Translations under genes and position numbers: made by a program | Shown: positions 1-8,638 of the stretch, in pieces | How positions within the stretch are numbered: position 1 is the first letter of the stretch | How the letters are laid out: every line of letters starts with the position of its first letter | The notes under the pieces: generated by a model | Seen by the model: the letters and a program-made list of their open reading frames with translations, nothing else | Databases searched by the model: none | What the model was told of the DNA's origin: nothing | Assembly (NCBI RefSeq): GCF_038024125.1 | Contig: NZ_CP150662.1 | Coordinates: 1,753,501 to 1,817,500 of the forward strand | Length of the DNA: 64,000 nucleotides | From: Polaribacter gangjinensis | Lineage (GTDB): Bacteria > Bacteroidota > Bacteroidia > Flavobacteriales > Flavobacteriaceae | Reading direction: 5' to 3'

Positions 1-1817
1 GGCGTAATGATTTTGTGTGAAATATCCTTTTTCATCATTTCCAATTGAGTAATAAATCGACTTTTTTCGCCACTTCCAAAATGATCTTGCTCTGTGTTAT
101 ACAAAATAAAAACATTCTTGGCTCTTTGCAACAATCTAAAAAAATGATACGAAAAAATGGCGTCTTTTTCTCTATAAGTTGGCAATCCGTATGCAATTTT
201 CACATCAAAAGGGATGAAAGAAGTTTGTTGTTTATTGGCTGGTAAAATTCCTTCATTGGCTGATGCTAAAATGATTGTTTCAAAATCCAATACACGCGTT
301 TCTAACATTCCCATCAACTGCAAACCCTGTAAAGGCTCACCTTGAAAAGAGAGATTTTCGGTAGCAATCAATTGTTTAAAAAACTGTGAAAACACTTTTA
401 AATCATTAAAAAAAGAGAATTTTTGTTGCAATGATTTTAGCTGTGTAAAAATGGTGAAAAATCGGAATAAATATTCTTTCTCTAAAGTTTCAGCAGCTTC
501 TTTTAAGAAAAATATGAGTGATAAAATAGTTTCAATAAACTGATTTATGGATGTGAATGGTTTAAACAAATCAAGAATGATTTTTTTTGCGTCTTCGGAT
601 TGAAATTTGAGCAAAGATTCCAAGTCCTTTTGAGAAATAAACAACCTATTTTCATGAGTTATTTTATTAAAAAATTGATCATTATTCAAAATGAATTTTA
701 TCAAAAATGGATGTTGTAAAACACGAAAACAATCTTTATAATAAAATTGATTGGTGATGGTTTTCTGCAATTTTTCTTGTGATAAAAACAACTGAAAAAC
801 AGCTAAAAACAACTGACTTGAAGGAATATCTTTCAAAGGATATCCCATGGTAATATTGATTCCGGTTACATTTTTGGGCAACGAATTCAGTGCAATTGGC
901 AATAGGGTTTCATCTGCTAAAACCAATGCTGTGTTGTTTAAACTTTTAGAATTTTCAAGAATTTCAGCAATGTATTTTTGCTGAGTTGTGCTTTTTGCAG
1001 CACCAATAATCTGGATATTTTTTTCTGAAAAAAAATGGTTGACAGGCGTTTTAAAAGGATTTTTTTCAAAGTATTTCCAAGTACTTTTATATATTCGCAT
1101 AAAATTACCTGCTTGATGATTGGAATTTAAAAATGCTTCATCAATATCCCAATAGATGGCAGTATTATTTGTTGCTAACATTTTTTGAAACAAAAATTCT
1201 TCGGCTTTGTTGAGTGCATTAAAACCAATAAAAAAATACTTTTTTTGCGTGTTTTTTACCAAAAATTCATCAATTTTTTTACAAGATTCTCTATACAACA
1301 TTCCTTGATATCCTACTTTTTGTTGTAATAAAAAACTATAAAAAGCAATATAATATTCTTGTAATTTCTCTAAAAAATTGTGATGATTTTTAATCAATTC
1401 AGTTTCTGAAAAAGTACCTTTGACAGACCATTTTTTGAGTCTTTCAATATCTCTGATGTACACAAAAATATCTTTGGTATCTACTAAATGTTGGTCTATT
1501 TCATTAAAATCTTGCAATACTGTAAAAGCCCATGATGTAAAAACATCAAATGAATCAGGATTTTTTTCAATGCTTTTATACACTTCATAAAATTGAAATA
1601 ACAGCTGTATATTTTCTGCTTTTTCAATCTCCGAAATTTGTTGAATTAATTGTTCAATAGTGATGATTTCTGGCAAAAATCCGATGGCAATTTTATCTTT
1701 ACATGCTTGTTTTACAAACACTTTTGCTCTTTGTGATGGCAAAATAAAAACTGCATTTTCAAAGGATTTTGTTTGTAGTAAAATGTCATCTAAAGTATCA
1801 GAAATAAAAGATTGCAT
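1..1817 (-). CDS. AddB-like PD-(D/E)XK nuclease family protein (3' end outside window)
   Basis: The first 605 codons read open from an ATG at 1817 down to the window edge; the C-terminus, where the nuclease domain would lie, is missing. The N-terminus has FILPSQRAKVFVK at about residues 24-36, the place where AddB-type inactivated helicases keep a remnant of the P-loop region. Around residues 515-525 is ILASANEGILPANKQQ, like helicase motif IV-VI segments of UvrD/AddB proteins. In this family the protein partners an AddA-like helicase to process double-strand breaks. It is divergent from the amidase gene, 80 bp away. The family call rests on these two regions and overall length; the nuclease motif itself cannot be seen. 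Confidence 0.75.
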   Translation of the reverse strand, partial: MQSFISDTLDDILLQTKSFENAVFILPSQRAKVFVKQACKDKIAIGFLPEIITIEQLIQQISEIEKAENIQLLFQFYEVYKSIEKNPDSFDVFTSWAFTVLQDFNEIDQHLVDTKDIFVYIRDIERLKKWSVKGTFSETELIKNHHNFLEKLQEYYIAFYSFLLQQKVGYQGMLYRESCKKIDEFLVKNTQKKYFFIGFNALNKAEEFLFQKMLATNNTAIYWDIDEAFLNSNHQAGNFMRIYKSTWKYFEKNPFKTPVNHFFSEKNIQIIGAAKSTTQQKYIAEILENSKSLNNTALVLADETLLPIALNSLPKNVTGINITMGYPLKDIPSSQLFLAVFQLFLSQEKLQKTITNQFYYKDCFRVLQHPFLIKFILNNDQFFNKITHENRLFISQKDLESLLKFQSEDAKKIILDLFKPFTSINQFIETILSLIFFLKEAAETLEKEYLFRFFTIFTQLKSLQQKFSFFNDLKVFSQFFKQLIATENLSFQGEPLQGLQLMGMLETRVLDFETIILASANEGILPANKQQTSFIPFDVKIAYGLPTYREKDAIFSYHFFRLLQRAKNVFILYNTEQDHFGSGEKSRFITQLEMMKKDISHKIIT

Positions 1818-1897
1818 AGAATTTTTGGCTTCAATTTTGGATTTCTAAGTTACAAAAACTTACTTTTATGCGAGCGAATTATTTTATACTTATTTTT

Positions 1898-2680
1898 ATG
1901 AACGAAACATTGTTTGTTGCAGGAATTCAGGCTTCACTATTTTGGGAAAATTCCATAAAAAATCGAGAATATTTTGAATCAAAAATAAATTCATTACCTC
2001 TAAATATTGACTTGGTAGTTTTGCCAGAAATGTTTACCTCAGGATTTACAATGAATGCTGAAAATGTTGCTGAAAAAATGAATGGAAATACCATTTCTTG
2101 GATGCAAAAGTTGGCTTCAAAAAATAATTTTGCCATTGCAGGAAGTTTGGTAATTGAAGAAAATTCGAATTTTTATAACCGTTTTGTTTTTGTTCATCCT
2201 TCAGGAGAAATTGATTTTTATGACAAACATCACACATTTACATTGGCTGGAGAAGACAAAATTTATACCTCAGGAAATGAAAAAACAATTATTACCTATA
2301 AAGGTTGGAGAATTTGTCCTTTGATTTGCTATGATTTGCGATTTCCTGTTTGGGCAAGAAATACTGAAAATTATGATTTGCTATTGTACGTGGCAAGTTG
2401 GCCAATTACACGAATAAAAGCATGGGATACTTTGTTGAAAGCGCGAGCAATTGAAAATATGAGTTATGTAATTGGCGTAAACAGAATTGGTGTTGATAAT
2501 AATGGCTATGAATATTGTGGAAATTCGTTGATTGTTGATTATTTAGGTGCGCAACTTTCTGATTTACAGCATAATGAAGAAGGAATTATTTTAGCCAACA
2601 TCAATAAAAAAGCGCAAGAAGATACAAGAGAAAAATTGGGGTTTTTAAAAGATAAAGACTCCTTTTCTATTGATTTATAA
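1898..2680 (+). CDS. Carbon-nitrogen hydrolase, omega-amidase / Nit2-YafV type
   Basis: A 260-residue nitrilase-superfamily amidase. The catalytic triad is visible as Glu44 (VVLPEMFTSGF), Lys110 (FYDKHHTF) and Cys144 (LICYDLRFPVWAR). The length and the CYDLRFP signature match omega-amidases, which hydrolyse 2-oxoglutaramate or 2-oxosuccinamate left by glutamine/asparagine transamination; that substrate is inferred from the family. An upstream in-frame ATG at 1868 would add ten hydrophobic residues with no homologous role. I prefer 1898 because a near-consensus -7 box (TACTTTTA) lies at 1861-1868. It converges on the desaturase gene over a shared terminator. Confidence 0.88.
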   Translation: MNETLFVAGIQASLFWENSIKNREYFESKINSLPLNIDLVVLPEMFTSGFTMNAENVAEKMNGNTISWMQKLASKNNFAIAGSLVIEENSNFYNRFVFVHPSGEIDFYDKHHTFTLAGEDKIYTSGNEKTIITYKGWRICPLICYDLRFPVWARNTENYDLLLYVASWPITRIKAWDTLLKARAIENMSYVIGVNRIGVDNNGYEYCGNSLIVDYLGAQLSDLQHNEEGIILANINKKAQEDTREKLGFLKDKDSFSIDL

Positions 2681-2685
2681 ATAAC

Positions 2686-2721
2686 AAAAAGCTCTTTTAA
2701 TTGGTTTTAAAAGAGCTTTTT
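2686..2721. terminator. Bidirectional terminator
   Basis: A perfect 15-bp inverted repeat (2686-2700 and 2707-2721) with loop TTGGTT. Its arms start with A-tracts and end with T-tracts, so it can end transcription of both converging genes. Confidence 0.9.
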
Positions 2722-2742
2722 GAAAATCTTGTATTTTAGAAT

Positions 2743-3726
2743 TTAACTTGGTTGAATCATCCATTTAAATTCGAATTTTGTATCAGGAATAATCATTCTT
2801 TCTGTGATTCTGGTCATTCTATCTGGCAAATTCATTAAGAAATCTCTCGCTTTTTCAGCTTCAGGAGTTAAATTGGTGATTTTATCAATTTCCCAAGAAG
2901 CTATTAATTTTTTCAAAATATCGATGTAATCATAGCCTGTATACACACCAATTCTTTGAGCTACTGTTGAAAAATCATTGAATAAACTACCTTTTGTGCC
3001 AAAAGATTCTCTTAAATGCATTGCAGGCATTACAATTTTATGTTTCATCATATGTTGAAAAGCCAACATCATTTCACTTGCATCAATCTTAAAAATTTCT
3101 TTTACAAAATGAGTATATGCCAAATGATGACGCATTTCATCACCTGCAATAATTTTCGACATTTTTGCCAATGCTTTATGACCTCTTTGTTTGGCAATTT
3201 TTGCGACATTATTGTGAGAAATATAGGTTGCCAACTCTTGAAAACTTGTGTATACAAAGTTTTTGTAAGGATCTGTTGAAGTACCAATATCAAAACCATC
3301 AGCAATTAAATGTTGGGTAGAAATTTCTACTTCGCGCATATTTACACGTCCTGATAAGTACAAATATTTATTCAAAACATCACCATGTCTGTTTTCTTCT
3401 GCAGTCCAAGCTCTTACCCATTTTGCCCAATTGTTATCAGGATCTTGGCTAACTCCGTCTAAATCCAACAACCAAGATTCATAGGTTGGTAATGCTTCTT
3501 CAGTGATGGTATCTCCCACTAATACTACCCAAAAATCATCTTCTAATTCTTTGGATATTTCACGGATTTCTTCAATTTCACTTATAAATTTATCACTTTG
3601 TGAATTGGGTAAAAAATCGGTTGGTTGCCAAATTTTTTCAGAAGGAATTAAATAGTTTTCAAAAAAAGTAGCGATGTTTTTTTCTAGTGTTAACATCACT
3701 TCTTTTCGAATGTTTTGTATTGACAT
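2743..3726 (-). CDS. Acyl-ACP desaturase (soluble di-iron)
   Basis: A 327-residue homologue of plant and actinobacterial soluble stearoyl-ACP desaturases. Both di-iron motifs are present: EENRHG at 110-115 and DEMRHH at 196-201 (EX2H pattern). It would introduce a cis double bond into acyl chains while bound to ACP, supplying unsaturated fatty acids for membrane lipid. It starts 6 bp after the end of the plsC gene on the same strand, so the two are probably co-transcribed and linked in phospholipid synthesis. The length is normal and no key residue is missing. The double-bond position cannot be told from the sequence. Confidence 0.93.
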   Translation of the reverse strand: MSIQNIRKEVMLTLEKNIATFFENYLIPSEKIWQPTDFLPNSQSDKFISEIEEIREISKELEDDFWVVLVGDTITEEALPTYESWLLDLDGVSQDPDNNWAKWVRAWTAEENRHGDVLNKYLYLSGRVNMREVEISTQHLIADGFDIGTSTDPYKNFVYTSFQELATYISHNNVAKIAKQRGHKALAKMSKIIAGDEMRHHLAYTHFVKEIFKIDASEMMLAFQHMMKHKIVMPAMHLRESFGTKGSLFNDFSTVAQRIGVYTGYDYIDILKKLIASWEIDKITNLTPEAEKARDFLMNLPDRMTRITERMIIPDTKFEFKWMIQPS

Positions 3727-3732
3727 TATATA

Positions 3733-4461
3733 TTAAATTATAGATTCTTTGATTATAGATTCGGTTTTTGCTAATAATTCATCAAAAGGTAAAGAATCGA
3801 TTTTGATTGGTTGATGGGTTTTTATTGAAATTGGACTGGCAATTCCAAGAGGAAATTTACCATATTTAAACACTTTCCATGAATTATTGATGGTTAAAGG
3901 TACAACAAATCCGTCTTTATTGTATTTGGTAAGCACTTTTAAACCATTTACAGCAAATTCTTTTGGTTGACCATTTCTACTTCTTGTTCCTTCAGGAAAA
4001 ATAACAGCAGACCATTTATTTGTATTGATTTTCTTAGCAAAAGCTGTCAACTCAGCAATGGCTTGTTTGCTATCTTTTCTATTGATAAGAGCTGCACCTC
4101 CATGCCTTAAATTGAAAGAAATACTAGGAATTCCTTTACCTAACTCAACTTTTGATACAAACTTTGGATGGTATTTTCTGAACTTCCAAATGATTGGTGG
4201 AATGTCAAACATTCCTTGATGATTGGCAACAAAAATCAGCGTTGTATTTTCTGGTAAATCTTGCTTATTTTCAAATTTTACAGGAATTAAAAGCAATAGA
4301 AGAGATTTTATAAGGGTAAAATTCATGTAATCAACCACAAATTTATGTCCTTTATATCCAAAAAGTTTTAATCCAAGCCATTGAATTGGATGGAAAATAA
4401 TTAGTAACGCATAAAATACCAATGCAAAGATTGGTGAGAGAATATAACTTAAAATTTTCAT
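3733..4461 (-). CDS. plsC: 1-acyl-sn-glycerol-3-phosphate acyltransferase (PlsC family)
   Basis: A 242-residue membrane-associated acyltransferase. It has the catalytic HX4D motif (HQGMFD, residues 81-86) and the substrate-binding FPEGTRS motif (155-161), both standard for lysophosphatidate acyltransferases that make phosphatidic acid. The N-terminal 25 residues form a hydrophobic helix and a second hydrophobic stretch lies near 50-62. The desaturase gene follows after 6 bp. Its leader (4462-4554) carries the same structured element as the pgk leader, ending 23 nt before the ATG, so expression is probably controlled after transcription starts. Confidence 0.92.
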   Translation of the reverse strand: MKILSYILSPIFALVFYALLIIFHPIQWLGLKLFGYKGHKFVVDYMNFTLIKSLLLLLIPVKFENKQDLPENTTLIFVANHQGMFDIPPIIWKFRKYHPKFVSKVELGKGIPSISFNLRHGGAALINRKDSKQAIAELTAFAKKINTNKWSAVIFPEGTRSRNGQPKEFAVNGLKVLTKYNKDGFVVPLTINNSWKVFKYGKFPLGIASPISIKTHQPIKIDSLPFDELLAKTESIIKESII

Positions 4462-4484
4462 ATGTGTTGATTATATTTTTTCTC

Positions 4485-4554
4485 GGTCACATATGCAATC
4501 GCATATTTATTCATTGGTGTTTGCTTGAGCAAACGCTTTATTATTGGCGATTTC
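4485..4554 (-). promoter_or_regulatory. Putative structured leader RNA element, copy A (plsC leader)
   Basis: This 70-nt minus-strand segment aligns without gaps to 62588-62657 in the pgk leader (about 53 of 70 identical). It contains the perfect hairpin GTTTGC-TCAA-GCAAAC (plus coordinates 4519-4534). An outer helix pairs AATCGC (about 4547-4552) with GCGATT (about 4497-4502). It ends 23 nt before the plsC start codon, exactly as in copy B. It begins just past the stop codon of the upstream membrane-protein gene. An RNA regulatory role is inferred from conservation, pairing and position. Confidence 0.6.
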
Positions 4555-4555
4555 A

Positions 4556-4981
4556 TTAATTAAACCAATTAGTCCATGGAATTTTAGACAAGATAAATAC
4601 CAATCCTAATCCATAAAAAATTACAAAGGTTTTAAATTTAGCAGTATCTGAAGTTTTCTTTTTGTGTTTAGACCATCCTATGGTAATTAAAGCTAGTGCT
4701 AAAATCATCATTACAGGATGTTCTAACGCTAATAATCTCAGCTCTTTAGTTTTCATAACATCAGCTGTATTTGAAGTTAGCATGCTAAAATATGGAGACA
4801 TGAAATACCAAGTTAAGCCAATTAGTAATTGAATATGGGAAACGATTAATGTAAAAAGTCCGATTCGTAAATCTTTATCAGTAAATTGTTTTTTTTGAGT
4901 AAGCCCAATAATGGCATTTACAACTGCAATCACTAATAAAATGACTACCAAATATGCCCAGTAAGAGTGAATATCTATCAT
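4556..4981 (-). CDS. Small integral membrane protein, four predicted TM helices ('cytochrome B'-like annotation in relatives)
   Basis: A 141-residue protein with four hydrophobic segments at about 8-25, 41-60, 88-104 and 116-135. Histidines lie in or next to the membrane helices (SHIQLL near 49-54, LEHPVMM near 88-94), which is why relatives are sometimes labelled cytochrome b. No established haem-binding motif can be assigned, so I leave the function open. It is followed on the same strand by the plsC leader element and plsC, and separated from the receptor gene upstream by a terminator. It may be the first gene of a three-gene membrane-lipid unit. Confidence 0.7.
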   Translation of the reverse strand: MIDIHSYWAYLVVILLVIAVVNAIIGLTQKKQFTDKDLRIGLFTLIVSHIQLLIGLTWYFMSPYFSMLTSNTADVMKTKELRLLALEHPVMMILALALITIGWSKHKKKTSDTAKFKTFVIFYGLGLVFILSKIPWTNWFN

Positions 4982-5030
4982 GATGTTGATGTTTTTAAAA
5001 TCGTTGTAAAGTTAGGGATTTTAAATAAAA

Positions 5031-5066
5031 AAAAACCATCTCAATACAAGTATTGAGGTGGTTTTT
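5031..5066 (-). terminator. Rho-independent terminator of the TonB-receptor gene
   Basis: Arms at 5031-5046 and 5051-5066 pair over 16 positions with one G-T wobble around the loop CAAG. The minus-strand transcript ends in a U-tract. It lies 60 bp past the receptor stop codon. Confidence 0.85.
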
Positions 5067-5125
5067 ATCAAATTTATTTTAATAAAATACCTTTTTAAAT
5101 AGGTATCAAATTAAATTTTACGCTT

Positions 5126-8100
5126 TTAGAAAGAATATTTTACCCCTATTTGCAATCTCCAAGTTTGGTTGAAGTTATAGTTGTAATCATAAGTTTGTGT
5201 TAAATACTGTCCATTTACTTTTACGAAAGAGTATGAAGGTACATTATTTGCATCTTTACCTTCGTATCTTAAGATTTTACCTCTGTTAGAAATGTTATTG
5301 TTTTTAACAACTCCCCATTCTGAGTTCAATAAATTTCCAAAGTTGATAAAGTCAAAGCTAAATTGTAATGTATTTTTTCTTTCACCAATGTTAAAATAAT
5401 ACTCACGTAAGAATCTTAAATCAAAACTGTGAACCCAAGGACTTCGTGCAGCGTTTGCTTCAGCGTATCTTCCTTTGTTAGCTCTAAGATACTTATCTTG
5501 TTCCATAAATTTAAAGAAAGCATCTTCATCAGCAGTAGAAACAAACTTAATATCTCCTTTAGCTCTAGGTATGTAAATTAAATCAGTTGCAATTCCATCA
5601 CCATTCATATCGTTTGCATAATGGAAGCTATTTCCATTAGGAGAAAAACCTGTATAAAATAAGTTGATTAAAGTTGCTGATTTTAATTTATCATTTGCCC
5701 AAGGAAGTTTATATGAAATAGATCCAATTGCTTTCGCAGGAACAACATAATCAGAAAGTTGTAAATCTGGTAAATGTGGTCCATTAACACCAAATAATCC
5801 TGTATAAGCAGACTGTGCATTACTACCTGGCATACCAGAAATTTCTCTAATGTCAGTGTAGGTAAATGCTCCCATTAATTTTAAATCTTCAATTGGTTCA
5901 GCGTTGATGGTAATATTTGAAATAGATCCCCATCCTTCAGAATTATTACTCAAAACATACGCATCAGTACTGTTGTACTCTATGTTAGCTGAAGAAGGAT
6001 AAATATATCTGTTGTCTGGACCTGAAAAACGTTGCCAAGTTGCATCTGGTTGTTTCAAGTTGTAATTTTTAAGCATTACACCATTGATATTTTTTGTAAA
6101 AATACTTTCTACAGATAATGATAATGGGAAAGAAACAGGAACTTGATAATCAAGTGCTAAAGTAGTTTTCCAAACTTGAGGCATTTTAAAGTTAGGATCA
6201 ATACCATTGATATCTCTTGGTAACACTCCATCTTCTGGTCTAATTGTATTTGGAAGACCTAATCTACTGATCATTTCATTCACATCTGTAATCATTGGTC
6301 CTGCCAAACTAGCAAGTCTTGGATCTACAGATCTTATTGAACCATCTGAGTTGTATCTTGTAACAGCAGCGAAACTACCTTGAACCATTCCTGAGTTTGT
6401 TGGCATATTAGTGAAGAATACTAATGGCAATCTTCCTGTAAAAATACCTGTACCTCCACGTAATTTTAAGCTTTGATCTCCTTTAATATCCCAACTAAAT
6501 CCTACTCTTGGAGAAAAAAGAACATTTGCTTCTGGCCACATACCAGTATCAATATTTCTTCCACCATAATCGATAGCAAAAATTGCATTGTTTCTTAAGA
6601 TGTTATCTTCATATCTTAAATAATCAGCGCGGATACCATAAGATAATTTGAACTTAGGATTAACATCCCATTCATCTTGAATATAAAAACCTAATTGATT
6701 AAACGCAACCTCAGCAGTAGGGTTTAACTCACCATCATAACCGTATGTTAAAGCGAAATCTCTAGGTGCAGCTTGGTTTAAGAAATCTTCAACACTTGCA
6801 TAACGATAGTAACCTGTACCATTTCTCATGTAAGAGTTGTTTGCTAATTGATGTTCAAAACTTATACCACCTGTAATTTTATGATTGTCTAAATAATATG
6901 TCATATTGTTTATAACAGAAAGTGTGTTGTTGTTAACAGCATTATTCCATGTAAACAATTCATAACCAGCAGAAATGTAAGGTTCTATAATTTGATTATT
7001 GTTTGAATCTAAACCATTCATTATATCAATAAAAGGGAATGGTGAAGAATTAGATCCACGGGCATCTTGAATTTTTGAATAAGTTACTAAAAACTGATTT
7101 GATAATTTATCAGAAATTCTACTATTTAAATCTAAAGAGAATGTATTAACAATATTATCCATAGAGTAAATAGAGTTAGAGAAAGCCATAGAGTATTGAG
7201 AAATACGATCCATAGTTCTATTTCTAAAACCAGCATCTGTTGAATTTCCATTTGTTGGATTCCATCCTTGATTTTTAGTGTAGTTGTATCTCACACTCAA
7301 TTTATTTGCAGGATTGATATTCCAGTCAATACGTGCAAGTAATTTTTTATTTGTCTCATCTCCAGGGAAATCAGTATAAGATCCTGGATTGTAACCATAA
7401 TTAGAAATTAAATGATCTCTAACTCTATCTAAATCAGTAGTACTAGTTCTTGAAATTTGCAAATCAAGATTAGCAACTCCATTAGCAGAAGGTCTCCAAG
7501 TAACAACTTGTCCTGGCATGATTACTGACTCTGCATTGATAAAGAAAAATAATTTATTTTTGATAATTGGACCACCAAAAGTAGCACCATAAGTAGTCGT
7601 TGATGATTCTGGACGAACTCCAAAATCTGAATCACCAATTCTATTACCTCTCATATCTTGATTGTTGTAATATGTGTAAGCAGAACCAGAAAATTTATTT
7701 GTTCCTGATTTTGTAATAGCATTGATTCCACCACCAATAAAGTTTGTTTGACGAACATCAAATGGAGCAATTACTACTTGAATTTCTTCGATTGCATCCA
7801 AAGAAATAGGATTACCACCACCTGGCAATCTTGAGCTTAATCCAAAGTTATTGTTGAAATTTGCCCCATCAATTGTGAAGTTTGTAGAACGCCCATCTCC
7901 ACCTGCAATACTCATTCCATTTGCAAAAGGCGAAATACGAGTTATATCTGTAATACTTCTATTGATTGTTGGCATAATTGACAACTCTTGATTTGAAATA
8001 TTCGTTGTTGCTCCAGTTTTTTCAGAAGAAAATTTTGATCTTTTTGATGAAATTACAATTTCGTCAAGTGATACATTTTCTTCAGTTAAAACTACGTTGT

Positions 8101-8410
8101 GAACATAAGGAGCTCCTAATCCAATCGTAATATTATTTTTTGTGTTTTTACCATAACCAATGAAAGAAACTTCAACTTTGTATGGTCCTCCAACCCGCAT
8201 CCCAGGCAAATTATAACGCCCTTCTTCATTTGTTGTAGTGCCATAAACCGTTCCAGAAGGTGTATGAGTAGCAATAACTGTAGCTCCCATAACAGCTCCC
8301 TGATCATCAGTAACTCTACCAGTCATACTGGAAGTTGTTACTTGAGACATCATTACTGAGGATAGTAACAATGCTACAGGCATTAATAAAATTTTGGTAA
8401 TTTTTTTCAT
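5126..8410 (-). CDS. TonB-dependent receptor, Oar-like, with N-terminal carboxypeptidase-regulatory-like domain
   Basis: A 1094-residue outer-membrane protein. A signal peptide (about residues 1-22, ending MMSQ) is followed by a carboxypeptidase-regulatory-like beta-sandwich (about 27-112, SSMTGRVTDDQGAVMGATV). A TonB plug region follows (about 120-240, including SITDITRISPF and the TIDGANFNN stretch), then a long barrel that ends with the typical aromatic final residue (LQIGVKYSF). The plug wording resembles Oar of Myxococcus more than SusC, and no SusD partner gene is adjacent, so glycan import is not supported. Substrate unknown. It appears monocistronic, with its own terminator downstream and 228 bp of non-coding DNA upstream. 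Confidence 0.9.
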   Translation of the reverse strand: MKKITKILLMPVALLLSSVMMSQVTTSSMTGRVTDDQGAVMGATVIATHTPSGTVYGTTTNEEGRYNLPGMRVGGPYKVEVSFIGYGKNTKNNITIGLGAPYVHNVVLTEENVSLDEIVISSKRSKFSSEKTGATTNISNQELSIMPTINRSITDITRISPFANGMSIAGGDGRSTNFTIDGANFNNNFGLSSRLPGGGNPISLDAIEEIQVVIAPFDVRQTNFIGGGINAITKSGTNKFSGSAYTYYNNQDMRGNRIGDSDFGVRPESSTTTYGATFGGPIIKNKLFFFINAESVIMPGQVVTWRPSANGVANLDLQISRTSTTDLDRVRDHLISNYGYNPGSYTDFPGDETNKKLLARIDWNINPANKLSVRYNYTKNQGWNPTNGNSTDAGFRNRTMDRISQYSMAFSNSIYSMDNIVNTFSLDLNSRISDKLSNQFLVTYSKIQDARGSNSSPFPFIDIMNGLDSNNNQIIEPYISAGYELFTWNNAVNNNTLSVINNMTYYLDNHKITGGISFEHQLANNSYMRNGTGYYRYASVEDFLNQAAPRDFALTYGYDGELNPTAEVAFNQLGFYIQDEWDVNPKFKLSYGIRADYLRYEDNILRNNAIFAIDYGGRNIDTGMWPEANVLFSPRVGFSWDIKGDQSLKLRGGTGIFTGRLPLVFFTNMPTNSGMVQGSFAAVTRYNSDGSIRSVDPRLASLAGPMITDVNEMISRLGLPNTIRPEDGVLPRDINGIDPNFKMPQVWKTTLALDYQVPVSFPLSLSVESIFTKNINGVMLKNYNLKQPDATWQRFSGPDNRYIYPSSANIEYNSTDAYVLSNNSEGWGSISNITINAEPIEDLKLMGAFTYTDIREISGMPGSNAQSAYTGLFGVNGPHLPDLQLSDYVVPAKAIGSISYKLPWANDKLKSATLINLFYTGFSPNGNSFHYANDMNGDGIATDLIYIPRAKGDIKFVSTADEDAFFKFMEQDKYLRANKGRYAEANAARSPWVHSFDLRFLREYYFNIGERKNTLQFSFDFINFGNLLNSEWGVVKNNNISNRGKILRYEGKDANNVPSYSFVKVNGQYLTQTYDYNYNFNQTWRLQIGVKYSF

Positions 8411-8638
8411 AATAAATGTTTAATTTTTTGAGTTATTAAATGCAGTGCAAAAGTCTCTCTTTTGTTGAATTGATTTGTTAAGTTAATGTTAAGTTTTAAC
8501 AAGAAATTAAGACAACCAAAACTAAATAAAAAGAGTATTAAGGCCTAATAATCAACATATTAGTTATAAACAGGTTTATTAACAAATTTTTAGGAATTCA
8601 TTAAATTTTAAATTGACGATAAAATAAACAGAGATTTA

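Noticed and set aside
4460..4558. A 32-codon upstream frame in the plsC leader ending in ATGA at plsC
   Set aside because: The matching frame in the pgk copy stops after 10 codons, so coding is not conserved in this frame; RNA structure explains the element better.
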